This document shows positions 23,147 to 36,277 of a stretch of 64,000 nt of DNA, in pieces. The notes below the pieces were generated by a model that made no database searches, was not told where the DNA came from, and was given only the letters and a program-made list of their open reading frames with translations. Each line of letters opens with the position of its first letter. Positions within the stretch are counted from its first letter, which is position 1. The stretch is from Helianthus annuus (taxonomy: Eukaryota; Streptophyta; Magnoliopsida; Asterales; Asteraceae), in the NCBI RefSeq assembly GCF_002127325.2, contig NC_035448.2, forward strand, positions 86,570,587-86,634,586, given 5' to 3'. Made by a program: the position numbers and the translations under genes.

Positions 23147-25791
23147 TGTGACAACTCGAATTTCCAAGATTTCTATTTCGCATTTATTGCACGTTCATGT
23201 ATTGTTTAGCTGTTTATTTGCACAATTGATTGCTATGGAATTGTATACGTTTTGATGCAACGAATCGTATTGTGTGATTGTGCATGGTTGTTTGTTAATT
23301 GTGAAAGACTTGACAAATATATAAACTTGGTGGTGAAACTGCGAAATGGTGATGAGATGGTGTGCTTGTGCAAAATATAATACTTAGGGTGGTATAGAGT
23401 AATTAGTGAAACCTAAATTATACTTAACCCTAATCCTTTGTTCACTAATCATTCTCACAAAAATCCAAGCACGTACTTTTCTCTAGCAATCATCACCATC
23501 ATCATTGGCAAGACATTCATCACTTTGATTTCCACATTTTCTCTAGAATCATTCAAGGTAATTGTTTGTTGATTATTGCCTATTGATTGTTTGATTGTAT
23601 CAACTCTTGGTTATTGAGATACTTGTAAACCCTAGCTATGATTTGATGGTTCTGTGTTTTAATTTGATTCTAATTATTGTGATAAAGATGAGTGACTAAT
23701 TGTACAATCGATTTCTTGATAATGTTGATGCATGATATGAAGGAATATTGTTTGTCGTATTGATTCTGCAGTAAGAAAGTATGAAGTAGGGTTTTGTTCG
23801 TATGAATGAAAAGTTGTAACTGATGCCTTGATTCTGTGCAAAGATTGAAATTCACGCACTTGTGTTAGTCAGAGTTTTAGATTGGTATAATTGTCTGAGT
23901 TTTATCATAAGGAAGGACTTTGATCCGAGTTTTAAACAAACACGCAAGTCCGAGTTTCATAGCACATTATAGATGTCCGAGTTCTTAATCAAACATGGTC
24001 CGACCTTTGTAACTTGCCATGGTCCGAGTATAAACTTGTCCTCTAGTCCGAGCTTCTTAACACTTGTGTTACCCGAGTTTTGTTTGAGGAAAACATAGGT
24101 CCGACTTTAATTAAGCAAAGGGGTCCAACCTTTGCTTGATTATGTTGTCCGAGTTTCTGGAAGTTGATATGTCCGAGTTCTCTTTAGTGAATCAGGTCCG
24201 AGTTTCATGACCTAGGGTCCGAGTTTTAACCCCATGTCCTCTTGGTCCGACTTTTTGACATCATGTCCCTTAGGTCCGACCTTTTTATGTTACAAGGGGG
24301 GTGGTCCGAACTTTAAAGGCCTAATCTCCCTAGTCCGAGTTTTTTGTAGGGAAACAATCCCCTTGGTCCGAACTTTAACCCTCCATTACCTTTGTCTGAG
24401 TATGTGACATGTTCTTATGCGCTATCCGAGTTTGAACAGGGGAAACCCCCCCCCCCCAACACTTGTCTGAATTTTAAAAAGGGCAAGGCTGTGTTTATGC
24501 TGTGTAGAATTAATGTGAGACCTTAAATTGTATGCTGGTTGGCGATTAGATCTGTTAAGACATGAAAGTTAGTTTACTAAGCCACTAACGTTGTTTAATA
24601 TGCTATGAATGTTAAACATGACCAATATGTTATATATGTTAAATATGATTAACTCTGAAGCGCTTGTGATCTAAGCAAGGTGTATTAATCCCGCTACGCG
24701 CGGATGCTATTGTTAAATTAAATTGAGAGAGTCTTGATGAGAAACAGGGATCGTATTAGTGTGATTAACTGATGCATGATACATGATATTGATTGTCGAA
24801 CATACTTGGTGGTATTTATTGCATATGAAACATTACGAACATGAACTGATCAAGTGTACATGCATACTATAGGACTTGATTGATTTATTTGCAAGCACAT
24901 AGTTAAGCATACCGAGCAAACCAAGGTGAGTTCACACCCTTACTAAGGCATGGGATTCCCAAGGGCTTGGGAATGGGATTAAAGGAAAGAGATTGACTAG
25001 ATTCGTACATACACTGTTACTAGACTACCATACCATCGTCCTCAGTTGTGCAGGACACATACGTAAAACCTACGTATACTTATACTTATTACTATCCTCG
25101 GTTGTGAAGGATACTCACGTAAAACCTACGTGTACTTATACTTATTACTATCCTCGGTTGTGAAGGATACTCACGTAAAACCTACGTGTACTTACACTTA
25201 TTACTATCCTCGGTTGTGAAGGATACTCACGTAAAACCTACGTGTACTTATACTTACTACTATCCTCGGTTGTGAAGGATACTCACGTAAAACCTACGTG
25301 TATTTATACTTCCTACTATCCTCGGTTGTGAAGGATACTTATGGTCACAAATAGTCTAGTGGTTATAGAACATGGGAAGCCCCCACCAATAGAACGTACT
25401 AACGGCCCGGTAGTGCCATCTGTTACAAACGAACTTACTATCACGCATTTACTTTATGTGAACTCGCTCAACTAGTTGTTGATCCCCTGTTACATGCCTT
25501 GCAGGTCGTTAGGTACATGGAGCTTGCACAGGGAGGAGCTGGTCGTTGTGGGTTTGGATCGTGACTGTTTCTTTAAACACTTATGACATTACATTATTAT
25601 TTATGTTGGGTTTACTTACATGCTTCCGCTACTTAAACAAATGTTTGGTTTTGAACATCAATCATGTCTTGTTGAATTACATTATCTATTTTTATTATTA
25701 AATGCTATGTTCGGTATGATTAATGGCTTGATCCTGGGCAGTCACGCTCCCAAGCGGTGATACTCCGCAGGTGGATTTTGGGGGTGTGACA
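23147..25791 (+). repeat. 3' LTR of Gypsy-B
   Basis: 2645-bp copy of 15413-18058 with the same TATA box, TCCGAG cluster and 56-bp array; followed by CCAAT. Confidence 0.93.
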
Positions 25792-25796
25792 CCAAT

Positions 25797-26304
25797 CATA
25801 TTGAACAACGTACGAAAATAAATGAAAGTCCAACTACACAATATAATTGGTGTTCAAAACAAATTAAGCAAGTTCAGGTTATCAGCGGACGCATAAAGTT
25901 TAAAACCAAAGTATAAGTTTAAAAGTTCAAATGTTTAACATGGAACTCAACAGTCCATGTCCCACAACGACTCCTACTCCTATGCAAGCTCCAGCTAAGC
26001 ATCTAATGACCTGAAAGGCATGTAACAACGAGTCAACAACAAAGTTAAGCGAGTTCACATTTGATGTTCATTTTAAAGTTGTTCCAAAACCATAAGTTCA
26101 TTCGTAAACCATGAGTTAACCAATTTCTTGTTTCCCAAACCATAACCAGTGGGGGCTACCCCATGTTAACCACTAGACCCGTTACCATATCGACAACTGA
26201 CTGGATTCATGTATATGTGCCCTACGTCAATGTCTATCATCATTGACTAAGTGCCCAAATCCATTAGTCCACTCCCGTCCTCTGCGGCACGGTGTGAGGC
26301 TTGT
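25797..26304 (-). repeat. Gypsy-D 3' LTR, second piece
   Basis: Continues the LTR from 15412. On the minus strand it holds a GTGAACTCGCTTAAC phrase (about 26045-26060), equivalent to that at 17727 in Gypsy-B. It is cut by Copia-S after CTTGT. Confidence 0.8.
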
Positions 26305-26772
26305 TGTTGGACCGGTTTGCGACCCTAAATAGTCAGTATAAGGTAGTTCATCTCTAAATCCAAAGGCGGAATCAATGTAAATGAAGTAACACAGCAATTC
26401 CTTTCAATTCCTTCTCTTTTTATGCTTTCTGAATTGATTTTGACAGAGTTTCGTTACACCGCATATGACTAGGTTTCGCTCCAACGGTACAACTGAAATC
26501 ACACATGAGGGTATTTATAGTGTGACAGATTTCGCTCATATGACATTCCTTATGAGCGAAACCCCCATGTTAACAGATAAGCGAAACCCCCATGGTACAT
26601 AAGAGCGAAACCCCTCACTAATTGACCTAATGAGCGAAACCTATACTATCTAATGTATATATAAGCGAAATAGTCAAGATAAACCCTAATTCAACTTTCA
26701 ATCTCCAATCTTGACCTATCTTGACCTAAGACTTAATGCAAACGTAGTCAACAGACATTCCGTACACCAACA
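26305..26772 (-). repeat. 3' LTR of Copia-S
   Basis: 468-bp direct repeat with 36278-36735. Contains five or more copies of a GCGAAA(C/T) word and a TATTTATA promoter match (minus-strand TATAAATA). Confidence 0.92.
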
Positions 26773-28366
26773 GACTCCCCCTTGGATGTTGACGAAGTCT
26801 TCAGCTCCGAGTCTTCAGTCTTGATCTTTTCTCCAACTCTCTGTCTTCACATCGTAAACATTCTATCTTCTTAGATTCAGAATCTTGTCCTGGCTTCATC
26901 TACAGACTTCCCTTTGATCGTTGATCCAGACTCCCCCTTTCACAGGCTCCCCCTCTCAATATGCTAGAATCTGAGGTCTTGATTTGGTTCAAGCTTTGAC
27001 AATTAGCTTCCGTGGGAATGATGAAGTCCAAAACCTGTGTCTCAAACATCAAACATTACAAACTATCTTTTCACAAAATCACACAAACTATTAGTACTAG
27101 AAATCCACTCAAGTATTCAGGTCCAAGTTAATGACCCTGATTACTCAATTAATCTACCAAGTCCAATTTAATGACCTTGGTTGATCTTTTGACGATACAG
27201 ACTGATTTTGTAAAACATTTTCAAACATTTTCTGAAAAATGTAACAAGCATCAAATTAATGAACTTTTTTTTAACTTTTCATCAACTCAAACTCTATCAA
27301 AGTAAGCTCTCCTTGTTCTTCAGCTCAGAACTTTTCCTGCATCTGCTTCAATCTTCGAGAATCCAACGATTAACTCTCCACTTTGGTTTGTCAAAAATAA
27401 AGCAGAAATAAAATCTTTTTGGATTTTAATAAAGTGTTCTAAACTAAGAAATGAAATACAGAAAACTTAAATTGCAGAAAGTAAACAAAGTAAACTATTT
27501 ACAAACTTATTTTTGGTGAGCGTGTCAGGGAATCATATCAGCTTTTCAGACAAATTACTAGTACCGTTAAGCTTCATTACATGCTCAGACTTAAACAATT
27601 CACCTCGATTGTCGATATATTGATCCATCTTAAATTCCCACACAGATTTCAATCTATTCAGGATACGATTTAGATGTCTTATGAACTTAGCTCATTCATG
27701 TGTCCCACCTCTTGAATATACTCCCGTATCCAGAATCCCAGATATTCAGTCTTACAGGTGAGTATACCACATATGATATCTGTCATGGGTTAAATGCGAG
27801 GGCCGTGAGAGCTCAGGTCGATACTTCCGTATACGCAAAGAGATGACGGCTTCGACTTTTCAGTGTGTCCCCTTTAGAGGATCTTTTAGTTACAACAGCA
27901 GTGACTATCAATTTTATTGTTTCATCAGCTTGCTGAGGGCGATGCTATGTTTCAAGCATATGCAGAAAGTATTATTCGGAGACTAGGTCAGAACTTCCAT
28001 TCAGCAGAAGTCCCGGAATAATACCCCAGATATCACTGAGTATAAAGACCTAGTATCTCAGAATACGGGACCTTTCAAACAAGATTTCAGGGGTTACCTA
28101 TATATCTAAGTAGTGTTCCCCACGAATTTCACAAGTTTGAAATTTTAGGTTTATATCCCGAATAAATCTACTAAATGTGCGAAAACCTATCGACACATCA
28201 TTAGTGAGACTGTTTAACTCATTTAAACTTTACAAATCTTTAGCATACTGTAATTGTCTAGCCGATGTACTATCATTTTCCCTTTACACACAAGCTCTTT
28301 TTCAGATTTTATATTGTTTTTGTATTTTTTTCAGTTTTTACTGTTTTTGTATTTTCTGAAAATAAA
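26773..28366 (-). other. Copia-S 3' non-coding region with repeated purine tracts
   Basis: About 1.6 kb between pol and the 3' LTR. The purine tract proper (minus strand AAGGGGGAGTC) abuts the LTR at 26773-26783. Further AGGGGGAG-like tracts lie at about 26931, 26947 and 28379. Segments at about 27700-27850 and 28130-28280 match Copia-N at about 43430-43540 and 42970-43110. No env-like gene is visible. Confidence 0.75.
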
Positions 28367-31300
28367 CTATATACATCTACTCCCCCTAAATACCAAAACA
28401 GGTAAAAAATCGACAAACCATTGCAGATTGTTTCTCATCTTCATCCGCAACAGTACTCTCATCAACGCCAATATGCCATCCGAAACCGAAAGAAGCTTCA
28501 TACCATTCAGTTTTAACAAATATTTAAACCAATTTTTATCAAAAGCCTTGGTATGTAAATCAGCTTTCTGTTCGTCAGTGTGGATTTTCTCAATTCGTAT
28601 CAACTTTTTCTCGAAACAATCGCGAATAAAGTGATGACGAATTTCAATGTGTTTAGTTTTAGCGTGATGTACTGGATTCTTTGTTATATTTATTGCGGCC
28701 TCATTATCAACAAAAAGAGGTGTGTTAAGAAACTGCAAACCGTAGTCGCGCATCTGTTGCTGTATCCACAGGATCTGAGAGCAGCAACTGCTAGCAGAAA
28801 CGTACTCAGCTTCACATGTAGATAGCGCCACAGACGTTTGTTTCTTACACTGCCAGGTAACCAATCTAGGTCCAAAGAACTGGCATCCTGCAGTTGTTGA
28901 TTTTGTATTGACTTTGCAGCATCCGAAATCCGAATCGGAATACCCTTCGAGCGTAAAGTCGCCTTTTCTAGGATACCACAACCCCAATGAAGAGTTCCTT
29001 TCAGGTAGCGTAATATCTTCTTCACAATAATCATGTGCGAAGCTCTCGGGTTAGATTGATATCTTGCTGCGAGGCACGTTGGGTACATGATATCAGGACG
29101 TGAAGCAGTTAGGTACATCAAAGAACCTATAATGGAACGGTAGAACGTTTCATCAGCCCTGTCTCCGGTGAGATCTGGGTGAATCCCATGTTGTTGCAAG
29201 TGGGGTAGCAGCTGGAGTAGAACTTGACATTCCGAATTTCTCTAGAATATCATGCACGTACTTCGTCTGATGAATGAAAATTCCCTCAGGAAGTTGTTCA
29301 ACTTGTAGACCCAGAAAGAATTTCATCTCCCCCATTGATGACATTTCGAATTTTTGCTTCATCACCTGTTCGAAATCTTTGCACAATTTCTCATTTGTCG
29401 ACCCAAAGATTATATCGTCCACATAAATCTGAACTATCAGAAGATATCCGTCGAACTCTTTAGTGAAGAGAGTGGCATCCACTTTTCCACGTATGAAACT
29501 GTTGGCTAGTAGGTGTTGAGACAGAGTCTCGTACCAAGCTCTCGGGGCCTGGTGTAAACCATACAGCGCTTTGTCCAATAAGTAGACCTTGTTTTTGTGG
29601 ATTGGATCAGTAAAGCCCGGCGGCTGACCAACATAAACCTCCTCTTTGACCTTCCGATAAAGAAACGCCGATTTTACATCTAACTGATATACTTTGAAAT
29701 TCTTCCAAGACGCAAATGCTAGGAAAATTCTGATTGCCTCTAGTCGTGCCACAGGAGCATAGACTTCAGTAAAATCAATCCCCTCCTGTTGACTAAAGCC
29801 CTGAACAACGAGTCGAGCTTTGTTCCTTACAACAACTCCTCTGTCGTCAATTTTACATTTAAATACCCATTTCGTATTGATTTTCCTTTGACCATCCGAC
29901 AAATCCACTAACTTCCACACTCCCAACTTTTCAAACTGACTTAACTCTTCTTGCATCACAATGACCCAAGAGTCTTCACTAAGCGCCTCTTTATACGTTC
30001 TCGGTTCGATCTGCGAAATAAAACAACTTAATGAAAATTCAGTTTGTAAAGGTGCTACTGTAGAATAAAAACATGTTAAGCCCTGGTCGATTTGACGTCT
30101 CGTGCGAATGCCTGCTTGCAATTCTCCTATGATCAACTCCTCTGGATGATATGAAAGAGTTCGCGACATTGCTTCACTTGGAACATCCACATCGCCTTCC
30201 AGATTAGTAACATTTTGATTTGAACTTTGTTCACCAACTTGGCTTGTTTGACTTAAATCCTGAATCTGCTCCCCCTCAGAATCTGAATCTCCATGATCAA
30301 AGATCGGCATGTTTTCAACTTCTTGATTATCATTCTCAATCAACTGATTATCTTGAGTAACTTCATCTTGTTGGACATCATCGTGTTCACCAACATTACT
30401 CGGACCTGCTTCATCGTCATTTGAAGTTTCCCGTGGTCGCCTTGAATATTCAGCTGGGAACCTTTGCTGTGACTCGTATTCACGCAAAATATCCAACTCA
30501 TCAAAGAAATCTTGTTCTTCATCTTCTTCTTCTGTCATGTCAAATGATTCCCACAACTTGTCATAATGATAACGCCATGAATCTCCTGGATTTTGTGGCG
30601 GCATAGTATAACCTTGACATTCAACATTTGCAGCTTCAATAATCCGCTTCTCACTTGGAACGAAGACACGTCGCGTAGGACTTGAATATCCAACAAATAT
30701 ACCCTCAATGCACTTCGGACCAAACTTTCCATAAGGCTCTATAACTGTACAGGGTGACCCGAACGGTTCTAGATACTTCAAATTCGGTTTGCGGTTATTG
30801 ATCAGCTCAAAGCATGTTTTGTTGAACTTTTTGACAGTGAGAACTCTGTTGAGCATATAGCATGCGGCAGAAACAGCTTCAGCCCAAAAATTTATCGGTA
30901 ACTTTGAATCTGCGAGCATCGTTCTGGCTGTCTCGATTAGCGTCCAGTTTTTGCGTTCTGCGACTCCATTCTGCTGCGGAGTGTACGGAGCACTAAACTC
31001 ATGCAAAATACCTCTTTCATCACAAAATTCTTTCATCTTGTTGTTCTTGAACTCAGTACCATTATCACTTCGAATTCTTTTGATACGCCTTGGGTACAGA
31101 TTCTCAATTTTCTTGAATAACGCCATCAAACTGTCAAACGTTTCGTCTTTCGTCTTCAAGAAAGAAACCCACGAAAATCTGGAATAATCATCAGTAACCA
31201 CAAGACAATATTTATCTCCAGTAATACTCTTGACATTCACTGGACCAAACAAATCCATGTGAAGTCTCTCTAGGGGTCTTGAGACTGAATTGACTTGCTT

Positions 31301-31861
31301 TGTAGGGTGTGACTTTTTCTTCTGCTTGCCTTTAACACAGCTAATGCACTCCCCTTCCAGATGAAAACCTTTGACATGAACTCCTGTAACCAAATCATTG
31401 TGCACCAAATGATTCATTTTTTTAAGATGTATATGTCCCATCTTCCGGTGCCACAATCTCGATTCTTTTTCAGTTACTCTGGACACGAAACAATGAGCTT
31501 GACCCGTGGTTGTAGTAGCTACGCTCATATCCAACACGTACAGATCATTAACTCTTGGTGCCCTCATGATAATCCATTCCTCAGGGATAACAAATCCTGG
31601 TTTCAAGATCATACATTCTTTATCAGTGAAGTGAGTGGTATACATCCTATCACAGATCTGCGAGATTCTCAGCAGATTGTTCTCCAGCTCAGCAATGTAG
31701 TTAACTCTCTCAAACGTCACAATCCCGTTGGATAACGTTCCTTCACCAATAATCCTCCCCCCTTGATTTCCCACAAAACCAACATATCCTCCATTGATAT
31801 TCTTCACATCATATAACAATGCAGTCTTCCCTGTCATATGTCGAGACGCTCCACTGTCCAT
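28367..31861 (-). pseudogene. pol: Copia-S pol: protease, integrase, RT, RNase H, with two frameshifts
   Basis: Reading leftward from 31861: protease site MDSGASRHMTG; integrase zinc finger with HRKMGHIHLKKMNH and CISCVKGK; catalytic residues in MDLFGP, SDNGTEFKN and QQNGVAERKN; a linker rich in acidic residues; RT with ARLVVQGFSQQEGIDF and YVDDIIFGS; then RNase H with EGYSDSDFGCC, STCEAEYVSASS and VDNEAAINITKNP. The main frame runs from 31861 to 29153. At about 29185 the coding potential moves to another frame, and at about 28985 it returns, so about 200 bases between RT and RNase H are out of frame. The enzyme cannot be made whole from this copy. A stop lies just before the protease Met, so pol also needs frameshifting or splicing relative to gag. 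Confidence 0.9.
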
Positions 31862-31979
31862 AATCCAACGTGAAACTAATCACGGAAGATCCTGCACATA
31901 TAACAATATGATTTAAACACTTTAATAAAGATGCCGATTCATGCTTCACGATCAAGGAAGCTCCGGCAATTCAAACTGC

Positions 31980-34900
31980 TTAGTCAAACATGATGTCCAC
32001 CCAGGCCTCATGAGCCTTGGGTGTAGCCTTGACAGTTTTAACTCTTGCAACTTGAATTTTAAAGTTTTCAGCCTTCAGAGGTGGAAAATTTGCATCATAA
32101 TCAATTTGAATTGAATCCTCAGAAGATGAAATCTTTTTCTCAGTTTTGGGTTTCCAAACTTGTTGAGAAAATGCTACCCGTTTGTAAAACTTGTCAGTTT
32201 TAGTTACCACTTTCTTTACGGGTTCATTTTTCACTTTGGTGTTGTCATTTTTCACACTCTTTTTCTCAACAACGATTGGTGCTTTACCATTCACCTCAAT
32301 TTTCTTCTGTTGAATCTTCACAGTTTCAGTCTTAGGCTTCACGTTGGTACACTTTCGTGCAATGTGCCCAACTTGATTACATCTAAAGCATGTTCGAGTA
32401 TCAGTTACCCGACTCAAGCCTTCAGACTGAGCCTGTGAAGCTCTCTTCTCAAAGAACTCTTCATTTGATTTTGAAAAAATCTCTTTCTCTTCATCAGCAA
32501 GTGAACTCGAACTGTTCACAAACTTTTTCTTCTCAACAAACCTTTTGTTTTGAACATTTTCTCTCTGATAATTCTTACCACCCTGATAACCACCCGACCA
32601 ATTGTTTCGTTTGTTATTATAAAAATGCGGTGGAACAACAGGTTTCTTGTAGTATGATTTATCTTTTTCAAACTTCATTTGACTCTTTGTTTGACTCAGA
32701 TTGTTCACTTCTGACAAATCAACTTCAACCAACTTGAAAACATTTGTCAATTTGTTCATGTTTACATTCTCAATGGGAAACTCTAAATCCGAAAACAACT
32801 TATCAGATCCCGACATCTTTTACATGACAAGAGTAGATTCATCATTTAAGTTGGTTTTGGACTTTTGTTTCGGAATGTATTTGTCCAAGAAACATCCATC
32901 TTCCTCATAGTATCACTGTCCGTTTTTAGCACATTTTCAACAACACTTTTTACAACATCATTTTGGACACTAACATCATTGGAAGATGTGAACGTGACAT
33001 CAATTGAATCCGGAAGATTCATTTCACTTTCTTCTCCAATTTCAACCAACCCTGATTGCTTTTTCGTGTAATTATCCAAAATCGGCGGTGGAACTCTATG
33101 AAAACCCACCCCGGTTCCATCAGAATAAACATCTTCGCCAGCTTTGTTTTTCCCGATGGGTTTAGGAACAATATGTTGCAAAACAAAGCTTGTGGAGCTG
33201 TAACTGTTAAGCTTCATCTGGATTCGCTCGTTTTCAATTTCAGCCTCTTGAAATTTAAGTTTCAGTTTAGCGATTTCATCCAGTTGTTGGTTGATTGATT
33301 CTTCTTTTACTCTAAGCACTGCTTTTAATTGAACATTTTCTTTATAAGTTTTACCATTTCGATCATCATTATCTTTCATTGTGCTTTTGAGTTTTTCAAA
33401 CTTCTCAGAGATCTGACGGTTTTGAGAATTAACTTTTCATTTTCTTGTTTAATTTTGTCATGATCAATTTTATCATTTTCAATTTTGTTAGTTAACTCTT
33501 TTATCCGTTCAGTTGAAGCTTTAATCATCTTGTCACGATCCAGAATTTGATTCTCAACGCTTCTGACTTTTGTTGTCAGATCCTCAACTTTCTTACCGTT
33601 GAGATACGTGACTGTGTTACAAAATTTGCATTCTTTGATGCAATTTTTGCAATCAGCATTTCCATCATTTTCTTACCTGACACATTTGTTGACAAGTTTG
33701 AACTGACCTGGCTTTTTGACTCAGACACGGAGTTAGAGTCTACCTCAAGTGCCTTAGCAGCCATCACTTTGTCAGCCATTTTTCCGAGGTTTTCAGCAGT
33801 TAACTCCTGCGTTGTGTCAATAACCCCAGTATCAATTTTCTTTGACTTCTCGTTCTCTTCTTTCTCCTTCTTCTCTTTCTCTTCTTTTTCTTTCTCGTCT
33901 CCAGTTCCCCACCATTTATTCTGCCAATAATCATCCTCATCTTTAAGCTCCTTGATTATGGCTTCAAGATCAAGAGTTTTGTCATCAATCGCAATATTTC
34001 CATCTTGATCAAGATAACACTCCCTGTCCGGATCCCATCTTCTTGCTCTCCTCGCTTCTAGATAGATACCAGATATTCTAATTATTCTATTTTCAGCCAA
34101 CATTTTTCTGTATTTGTACTTCTGCTCTTCAGTTCTGTTGTCTTTCCACGGAACAGGTTCATTCTTTGCCATGAAAGCGTAACCAACTGCATCTTCCTGT
34201 GGTAGAACCTCTTCACTCCAATCATAACCCTCATCATCGTACATTACTGCAAGAGCTCTAGATTTCTCTCTATTGTCTTCAACCTGCTTCAATCTAGGCG
34301 GCTCAGATTTATTCTGATGATAAATTGCCTTCTTGTAGTAATCTTCTCTGAATGGATTCTCCGACTCATCAGCATATGCGTTTCTGCATTCTCGCTTAAA
34401 GTTACCTTTCTGCTTACACTTGAAGCATGTCACCTTGGACTTATCAAAACCCAACTTGGTAGATGGTCCACCAATTGACTTTCTGCCAGTTATTTTCATA
34501 AAACGCTGCGCTCGACGAACAGCACTGGCCATGCACCAACGAATGTCGATTAATTCGATTTCTTCAGGATCTATTTGATCATAGTCCTCTTTCGTTAGGT
34601 TGGTGTTGCCTATCTTCCCTGCTACTAACCCTTCATATGACTCCAACACTGATGCTAAGAAAATCATCTGTTGTTTAGCAGAGTCCTCGTCAAAATTCTG
34701 AGCATTCTTTAAGTCTATTGCAATGTTACATTGAAAACGATTCTTTGCATCAGAATGGCTTGCAGATGATGAAGATCCACTATGATAGCCACTGTGATTT
34801 CCATTGCTTTGATTGCTTTGACTTTCTTTGCTAGTTGTGGACACATTCTCAGCAGAAAACGCCGTCTTAGGAGAAGTTGCTTTTGGCATCATGCTTTTTG

Positions 34901-35699
34901 GATAATACAAATCCAAATTCAGCTGGTAGGATGAGTGATTGACTTTAAATGTCTTCTTTAGTTCCAGCTCGTGACTTTCAAGTCTCTCAATCAACAAATC
35001 CACAGTAAGATCTTTCGGCAAGATAGTGTTTCTTAGCATGAGAGCATAATATCTCCAATCCATCTCGTCTGGCAATGAATCGAACAACTTGTCTACTAGC
35101 TCATCGTTAGAATACGTAATTTCATGTCTAGCTAGCTCTAGTTTCAAATGTCCAAACCTCTCAATCATCTTTGACACTGATTCATTCTTTAGACATCCAA
35201 ATAAATCAGATTCTTTCCTAAGAAGTTTCTTTTTACTTTTGACAATTTCAGCACTTCCTAGACATTTTGTTTCTAGCTTTTTCCAGAGATCTTTTGCATT
35301 TGAATAATCGATCAATGAGATTATGTCTTCCCGGACGGACTGAAATAACAATGCCACACATTTTTGCTCAGCCACAAATGATTCAATCTCCTTAGCTGAT
35401 GTTGATGTTTCACCATTTTTGTTTCCATTATCATAACCGTTTTTCAGACTCTTCCAGCTGGGAAAAGTAAATGCCATCAACCAATCTTCAAACTTTCTTG
35501 ACCACCGACTGTATTCCTCGATAGCCATTAGCTTTGGAGGTTTATTGAAGGTTCCAAAGGCACTTTCAGATTCCCAAGCTTCCTTTTTCTTCGCATTCGG
35601 CGGATTCTCATTCTCTTTGCTTGACGAAGTGTCATCGTTTCCAGAATTTCCAGAGAATGCATACATGTCGCTAAACGGGTTCAAGAATATATCATCCAT
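31980..35699 (-). pseudogene. gag: Copia-S gag, long form, in three frames
   Basis: Starts MDDIFLNPFSDMYAF at 35699. Open pieces are 35699-33576, 33379-32846 and 32816-31980, in frames that alternate. The first holds a UBN2-type gag core and a knuckle CFKCKQKGNFKREC in which the usual His is Asn, so zinc binding is doubtful. It loses frame near 33670, where a Cys-rich coiled-coil segment continues in another frame, and again near 33420. The last piece has an intact knuckle CFRCNQVGHIARKC and ends EAWVDIMFD. Copia-N gag aligns along the whole length, which is how I ordered the pieces. Gag would form the particle and bind RNA. Three separate genes are unlikely, since Copia-N has most of it in one frame. 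Confidence 0.85.
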
Positions 35700-35760
35700 C
35701 TTGAATGTACCTGAAAAAAATCAGCAAACACTTAAAAAAATTTTCGAAATTTGAAAAAAC

Positions 35761-36050
35761 AGTGACACAAAAGCGAAATCACCAATTTGTGACAAATAGG
35801 CGAAATCAGTCAATGACTGATAAGCGAAATCAGTAATGTGTGACTGATAAGCGAAATAGCAATATGGTGACACAAAAGCGAAATAACACTTGTCAGAAAA
35901 GCGAAATCAGATATGTCCGTATGAGCGAAATAGGTGTATGTCCGTATGAGCGAAATAGGTGTATGTCCGTATGAGCGAAATAGGTGTATGTCCGTATGAG
36001 CGAAATAGGTTTATTTCGAGCGAAACCCTTCGATTACCGAACAAGCGAAA
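35761..36050 (-). repeat. ATTTCGCT(T/C)AT motif cluster in Copia-S leader
   Basis: On the plus strand (A)AGCGAAAT recurs about 13 times between the primer site and gag, including three near-identical 24-bp units at about 35930-36010. On the coding strand the core is TCGCTYAT, also present in the LTR and in Copia-N. Confidence 0.85.
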
Positions 36051-36263
36051 TCAGGTTTTTAGTATATTTTCACCATTTTTAAGCTGTATTTTAACCTGAT
36101 TCTTTCTAGGGTTTGTTATTACTATGTTTCACACGTTATATTCAAAATTCAGGCCATTTCAACCGTAGGAACCAGTTCAAATTGAAAAAGTATGAGAGAA
36201 AGTGAGTAGAAGTAAGAGAATTGTGTAGAATCAAGCTGTAGTAGTATGAACTCCTCGTCCTGA

Positions 36264-36275
36264 GCTCTGATACCA
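36264..36275 (-). other. Primer binding site of Copia-S
   Basis: Minus strand TGGTATCAGAGC, two bases inside the 5' LTR end; initiator Met tRNA type. Confidence 0.85.
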
Positions 36276-36277
36276 CT

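Larger units (their letters stand above)
15413..25791 (+). mobile_element. Gypsy-B: full-length chromovirus-like (Tekay-type) retrotransposon
   Basis: Complete 10.4-kb element with LTRs of 2646 and 2645 bp, TSD CCAAT (15408-15412, 25792-25796), tRNA-iMet primer site, gag-pol in the order protease, RT, RNase H, integrase, chromodomain, and purine tract. A C-terminal chromodomain and FIDD reverse transcriptase place it among Ty3/Gypsy chromoviruses; the long LTRs and plant-type integrase tail suggest the Tekay/Del lineage. It sits in opposite orientation inside the LTR of its relative Gypsy-D, 72 bp from the LTR end. Pol is disabled by frameshifts and stops. Confidence 0.93.

Noticed and set aside
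26773..28366. Env-like gene after pol in Copia-S, as in some Sireviruses
   Set aside because: No open frame of useful length on the coding strand; the plus-strand frames at 28177-28825 are shadows of pol and AT-rich sequence.
29153..31861. Integrated pararetrovirus instead of a Copia element
   Set aside because: Integrase precedes RT, there are LTRs with a 5-bp duplication, and no movement or coat protein is present: standard Copia order.
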